Below are positions 60,319 to 64,000 of a DNA stretch of 64,000 bases, one piece after another. Below the pieces are notes generated by a model. It saw only the letters and a list, made by a program, of their open reading frames with translations, did no database searches and had not been told where the DNA came from. Position numbers and translations under genes: made by a program. The number at the start of each line of letters is the position of its first letter. Position 1 is the first letter of the stretch. Source of the DNA: Anaerofustis butyriciformans (GTDB lineage Bacteria; Bacillota; Clostridia; Eubacteriales; Anaerofustaceae); the NCBI RefSeq assembly GCF_036289385.1, contig NZ_JAYFFH010000001.1:1-64000 (forward strand). Reading direction: 5' to 3'.

Positions 60319-60756
60319 ATGTTAATAGGAGAATATAATCACACGGTTGACAGTAAAGGAAGAGTTAGTGTACCAGCCAAATTCAGAAATGAACTTGGTG
60401 ATTCTTTTATTATGTGCAAAGGCCTTGATAAATGTATCTGGGTTTATCCACAAGATGCGTGGAAAGAACTTGCCGCTAAAATCAAAAGCTTACCAACTAC
60501 CGATAGAAATGCCAGAAGATTTTCAAGATTTATTTTAGGGAGTGCTTGTGAATGTTCTCCTGATAAACAAGGAAGAACAAACGTATCTCAGCCTCTTAGA
60601 GAATACGCCGGAATAACAAAAGATATTGTTGTTGTTGGTGTTGAAGATAAAGTTGAAATTTGGGATAAGGCTCAGTGGGATAGCTTCAACGATATGTCTG
60701 ATGATGATATCAATGATGTAGCTCAAGAAATGTATGAAGCGGGGATAAGTATTTAA
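60319..60756 (+). CDS. mraZ: Transcriptional regulator MraZ
   Basis: 145 residues with the two SpoVT/AbrB-like half domains of MraZ: N-terminal GEYNHTVDSKGRVSVPAKFR and second-half CECSPDKQGRTNVSQPLREY, each with the DxxGR motif. The start is ATG 60319 (MLIGEYNHT, as in the family); a GTG four codons earlier overlaps a TGGTA box. It controls the division and cell-wall (dcw) operon through repeats just upstream. First gene of the cluster. Confidence 0.97.
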   Translation: MLIGEYNHTVDSKGRVSVPAKFRNELGDSFIMCKGLDKCIWVYPQDAWKELAAKIKSLPTTDRNARRFSRFILGSACECSPDKQGRTNVSQPLREYAGITKDIVVVGVEDKVEIWDKAQWDSFNDMSDDDINDVAQEMYEAGISI

Positions 60757-60757
60757 A

Positions 60758-61684
60758 ATGAAACATATAAGCGTTTTATATAATGAAACCCTTGATATTT
60801 TAAATATAAAACCTGATGGTATTTATGTTGACGGAACAATGGGTGGAGCAGGTCATAGTGAAGGAATATGCAAAAGATTATCTGATAAGGGAACATTTAT
60901 CGGAATTGACAGAGATGATTTTGTTTTTGACAGAGCAAAAGAAAGATTGTCACCTTATAAATGTAAAAAATATTTTGTAAAAGGTAATTTCCACGATGTA
61001 AAAAATATTTTACAGGAGCTTGGAATTGATAAGGTTGATGGAATGATGGTTGACCTTGGAGTGTCTTCTTTCCAAATTGATGATGAAAAACGAGGATTTT
61101 CTTTTAGGCATGACGGTCCACTTGATATGAGAATGGATAGAACCAGCGATTTTGATGCAAAGAAGCTTGTTAATACATATTCCTATGAAGATTTAAAAAG
61201 AATCATAAGTGAATATGGGGAAGAACAATTTGCAGGAAATATTGCAAAACATATTATAAAAAGGCGTGAAGAGAAGCCGATTGAAACAACTTTTGAACTT
61301 GTAGAAATAATAAAAGCTGCAATTCCAAAAAAGTTTCACGCAAAAAAACATCCAGCGAAAAAAACTTTTCAGGCTATTAGGATAGAAGTAAATAACGAAA
61401 TAGATGCACTTGAAAAATCTGTGGAGGATATGATTGATGTTTTGGATAAAGGAGGAAGGCTTGCGGTAATAACCTTTCATTCCTTAGAAGACAGAATCAC
61501 AAAGAAAGTGTTTAATGATAAAAAGAAGGGTTGCACCTGCCCTAAGGATTTCCCAGTATGTGTATGCGGAAACAAACCGAAAGTAAAAGTGTTAACGGGT
61601 AAACCAATTCTTCCTACAAATGAAGAGATAGAATATAATCCCCGTTCAAGGAGTGCAAAGCTTAGAGCTATAGAGAAACTTTAA
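60758..61684 (+). CDS. rsmH: 16S rRNA m4C1402 methyltransferase RsmH
   Basis: 308 residues, normal. S-adenosylmethionine-binding motif DGTMGGAGHSEGIC at the start, then DGMMVDLGVSSFQIDD, FHAKKHPAKKTFQAIRIEVN (family signature) and ITFHSLEDR. It methylates N4 of C1402 in the ribosomal P site. It begins one base after the mraZ stop. Present name rsmH, formerly mraW. Confidence 0.97.
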   Translation: MKHISVLYNETLDILNIKPDGIYVDGTMGGAGHSEGICKRLSDKGTFIGIDRDDFVFDRAKERLSPYKCKKYFVKGNFHDVKNILQELGIDKVDGMMVDLGVSSFQIDDEKRGFSFRHDGPLDMRMDRTSDFDAKKLVNTYSYEDLKRIISEYGEEQFAGNIAKHIIKRREEKPIETTFELVEIIKAAIPKKFHAKKHPAKKTFQAIRIEVNNEIDALEKSVEDMIDVLDKGGRLAVITFHSLEDRITKKVFNDKKKGCTCPKDFPVCVCGNKPKVKVLTGKPILPTNEEIEYNPRSRSAKLRAIEKL

Positions 61685-61728
61685 GTAATAATAAGAAATT
61701 TTTTTAAATATAATTTAAGGAGCAACAA

Positions 61729-62154
61729 ATGACAAGAAGAAATAACAATGTGCAAATGAAAAAAAATGTTAATAAAGAAGAAAAGATTTTTACTATTGAT
61801 ACTGTTTTATTTTTGTTTTTGATTGCTTCGATATGTGTTTCTCTTATCACTTGGCAAAGTTATAGAATAAACAGAACAGATATTGCCATATCTAATCTTG
61901 AAAGTGAATTGAAAGAGGTTCAAATGCTAAACGATAGTTTAGAGGGGAAATTGCTTGCAAAAAGAGATTTGAAAGAAGTTCAAAAGATTGCAACAAAAAA
62001 ATATGGTATGATTAAACCAAGCAGTAACTCTTTTGTTGCAGTTGATGTAACTAACGATACTGATTCAATTTCTTCAACAAAGAGTGCAAGTGCTCAAAAT
62101 ACTGAAGACGAAAGTGCTTTCTCTAAACTTTTTAGTAATTTCGTCAGCAACTAA
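61729..62154 (+). CDS. ftsL: FtsL/DivIC-like cell-division protein
   Basis: 141 residues: a basic cytoplasmic N-terminus, one transmembrane helix (about 25-47), a leucine-zipper-like coiled coil outside (about 50-85: ISNLESELKEVQMLNDSLEGKL) and a septum-type KKYGMIKP segment, then a Ser/Thr-rich tail. Topology and position between rsmH and a class B penicillin-binding protein identify FtsL, which joins DivIB/DivIC at the division site. AAGGAG lies before the ATG. The sequence family is weakly conserved, so the call is mainly by context. Confidence 0.8.
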   Translation: MTRRNNNVQMKKNVNKEEKIFTIDTVLFLFLIASICVSLITWQSYRINRTDIAISNLESELKEVQMLNDSLEGKLLAKRDLKEVQKIATKKYGMIKPSSNSFVAVDVTNDTDSISSTKSASAQNTEDESAFSKLFSNFVSN

Positions 62155-62169
62155 TGAAGGTGGTAACAT

Positions 62170-64000
62170 TTGAAAACTTTTTTAGATTTAAAACGAAAGA
62201 AAAGAATATTATTTATATTTTCCTTTGTATGTGTGCTGTTTGTTGCACTAGTTGTAAAACTTGTATACATACAAGGATTTAAAGCAGTTGAATACGGAGA
62301 TAAACAATCAGCCATGTTGATGCAGCGTCTTCCTATTACGGCAAGTAGGGGAGATATTTATGACAGAAACATGGCTTTACTTGCAAAAGACGCAACTTGT
62401 TCGAGTATTTATGTTTCTCCTGCAAGCATAGAAAAAGAAGATAAAGAAGAGGTTGCAAAATACTTAAGTGAAATGCTTGATTTAGATTATGATGATGTTT
62501 ATAAAAAAGTAAATAACTCTTCTTCAAGTAATGAACTTATAAAAAGCAAAGTTGATAACAGTATAGGTTTAGAGATAAAAAATAAAGGTTATGCCGGTGT
62601 TTCCGTAACTGAAGATAAAAAAAGATACTATACAAACGGTACTTTTGCTGCACATCTTCTTGGGTTTACGGGAACAGACCATCAAGGATTATATGGACTG
62701 GAAGCAAGTTTTAATGATGTTCTTTCAGGTAAAGACGGAGTCGTTTTATATCAAACAGACGGAAGCGGAAGAAAGATTGCATCTGGAAGTGAAATAAGGC
62801 AAGAAGCTACAGATGGAAGTAATCTTGTTCTTACAATAGACAGTGTTATACAAATGTATGCTGAGAATGCTCTTGAAACAGGTATAAAAAAGACAAAAGC
62901 GAAAAGAGCTTTGGCTATTGCCATTGATCCATCAACCGGAGAGATACTTGCAATGGCATCAAATCCAAGTTACGATTTAAATGATCCGTGGGAACTTGAT
63001 AAAGATTTTGAAGAAAACTTTAGTTCTGATTTTTATACAACTGATGATAATGGTAAGAAAAGAAAAATGACAGAAAGTGAAAAGCTTGCTTTAATGTGGG
63101 ATAACCCAAACATCAGTTTAAACTATGAACCTGGTTCTACGTTTAAACCGATAACTGTTTCTGCAGCACTTGAAGAAGGTGTAATTACTACATCTTCAAG
63201 ATTTTACTGCTCGGGATATAAAGTAGTTGCGGGAACAAAGATAAGATGTTCCGTTTATCCTAATGCTCATGGAAGCGAATCTTTGGAAGAAACTCTTGTT
63301 AACTCGTGTAACCCTGCTATGATGGAAATAGCAATGCGTATGGGACCTGATGTTTTTTATGATTATATATATAATTATGGATTTGGTTCTAAAACGGGAA
63401 TAGATTTAGGAGGAGAAGAAAGCGGTATTTTATCTCCAAATGAAGATGTAAACATAGTAGATTATGTAACAAAATCTTTCGGTCAAGGTTTATCAACTAC
63501 ACCGATACAGATGTCTATGGCATTAAGCGCTGAAATTAATGGTGGATATCTATTAAAACCTCAACTTGTTAAATACGTAACAGAAGGGGAAGATAATGAA
63601 ATAACCACAACATATGATAAAGAAGTAGTAAGACAAATTATTTCAAGTGATACTTCCACTACCATGAGGAAATATCTAAGAAGTGTTGTAACAAAGTCAG
63701 ATGTTTTATCACAATATGATTCAGATGATTTAAAAATGGGTGGTAAAACAGGTACGGCACAAAAGATAATAGATGGTAAATATTCTCACTCAAAATATGT
63801 AACAAGCCTTTTTGGATTTGCACCATATGATAATCCTCAAATTGCGGTTATAGTAATTTTGGATGAACCTGTAAACGGAAGTTCCGGAAGTACCACTGCT
63901 ACTCCGATTGCAGCAGAAATTCTTGAAAATTCACTTAACTATTTGAACACAAAATCAGAATCTGACAATGAAGATGTTAAGACATTAAATGCAAAGGTTG
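62170..64000 (+). CDS. Class B penicillin-binding protein (FtsI/SpoVD-like), 3' end outside the window
   Basis: The frame opens at TTG 62170 behind GAAGGTGG and runs to the window end (610 codons) without a stop. A membrane anchor at about residues 14-35 is followed by the dimerisation domain (MLMQRLPITASRGDIYDRN) and the transpeptidase domain with active-site STFK (Ser323), SCN (379-381) and KTG (526-528). It cross-links septal peptidoglycan; the choice between division PBP (FtsI/PbpB) and sporulation SpoVD depends on the unseen C-terminus, where a PASTA domain may follow. Fourth gene of the dcw cluster. Confidence 0.93.
   Translation, partial: MKTFLDLKRKKRILFIFSFVCVLFVALVVKLVYIQGFKAVEYGDKQSAMLMQRLPITASRGDIYDRNMALLAKDATCSSIYVSPASIEKEDKEEVAKYLSEMLDLDYDDVYKKVNNSSSSNELIKSKVDNSIGLEIKNKGYAGVSVTEDKKRYYTNGTFAAHLLGFTGTDHQGLYGLEASFNDVLSGKDGVVLYQTDGSGRKIASGSEIRQEATDGSNLVLTIDSVIQMYAENALETGIKKTKAKRALAIAIDPSTGEILAMASNPSYDLNDPWELDKDFEENFSSDFYTTDDNGKKRKMTESEKLALMWDNPNISLNYEPGSTFKPITVSAALEEGVITTSSRFYCSGYKVVAGTKIRCSVYPNAHGSESLEETLVNSCNPAMMEIAMRMGPDVFYDYIYNYGFGSKTGIDLGGEESGILSPNEDVNIVDYVTKSFGQGLSTTPIQMSMALSAEINGGYLLKPQLVKYVTEGEDNEITTTYDKEVVRQIISSDTSTTMRKYLRSVVTKSDVLSQYDSDDLKMGGKTGTAQKIIDGKYSHSKYVTSLFGFAPYDNPQIAVIVILDEPVNGSSGSTTATPIAAEILENSLNYLNTKSESDNEDVKTLNAKV

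Noticed and set aside
1..64000. CRISPR arrays, rRNA genes, complete insertion sequences, replication origin
   Set aside because: I looked for regularly spaced repeats, rRNA motifs, transposase frames with terminal repeats and DnaA-box clusters and saw none.

Overview
The window is chromosomal DNA of a low-GC, AT-rich Gram-positive anaerobe of the class Clostridia (Bacillota). The evidence is strong AGGAGG-type ribosome sites, frequent TTG/GTG starts, TTGACA/TATAAT promoters with 17-base spacers, adjacent spore-maturation genes spmA/spmB, recU, and the Firmicute mraZ-rsmH-ftsL-pbp order. The genus cannot be fixed from the sequence alone; an Eubacteriales gut anaerobe fits.

Layout. (1) 1-4.8 kb: two tandem zinc ribbon-TPR-TIR-transmembrane-RCC1-like proteins, the first cut by the window edge. 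(2) 4.9-15.7 kb: tRNA-Tyr/Asp/Glu, housekeeping genes (thioesterase, HAD phosphatase, phosphoesterase, ferritin, acetyltransferase), a 6S-like RNA, argG and argH, glycerate kinase and two tandem tRNA-Thr cassettes. (3) 15.8-26.9 kb: a compact phage-tail module with a sigma-like regulator, tail tube, tail chaperone with a programmed -1 frameshift, tape measure, tail-tip protein and fibre. No capsid, terminase, portal, lysis or integrase gene was seen. Two unrelated genes sit between chaperone and tape measure. (4) 26.9-47 kb: an envelope-lipid operon, spmAB, a zinc dehydrogenase, recU, a nucleoside kinase, two tRNA-Lys, valS, a (p)ppGpp synthetase-aldolase operon and cardiolipin synthase. (5) 47.2-53.5 kb: a BspA-like repeat protein, an amino-acid-type ABC importer with two tandem binding proteins, a nitroreductase and an ArsR regulator. 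(6) 53.56-59.59 kb: a mobile island of visibly higher GC carrying a TetR regulator, a two-subunit ABC exporter, a cysteine-rich KTR protein and the ruins of a large serine recombinase. (7) 59.5-60.1 kb: a large (about 0.6 kb) GC-rich structured RNA gene on the minus strand with its own promoter and terminator. (8) 60.3-64 kb: the division/cell-wall cluster mraZ, rsmH, ftsL-like and a class B penicillin-binding protein that runs off the window.

The most striking point is that regions 6 and 7 are linked. The last 73 bases of the structured RNA (59516-59588) are repeated with one mismatch at 53558-53630, exactly bracketing the island. The island therefore appears to have integrated into the 3' end of the large RNA gene and regenerated it, as islands do with tRNA and tmRNA genes. 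The RNA matches none of the families I could check from memory (RNase P, tmRNA, SRP, group II intron); its size is that of the ornate large RNAs such as ROOL or OLE.

Regulatory logic that can be read directly includes a perfect 15-bp inverted repeat laid over the argG promoter, TGGTA boxes before mraZ, TetR operator repeats over the tetR start region, a terminator hairpin just ahead of the tail-module regulator, and a T7 slippery heptamer in the tail chaperone.
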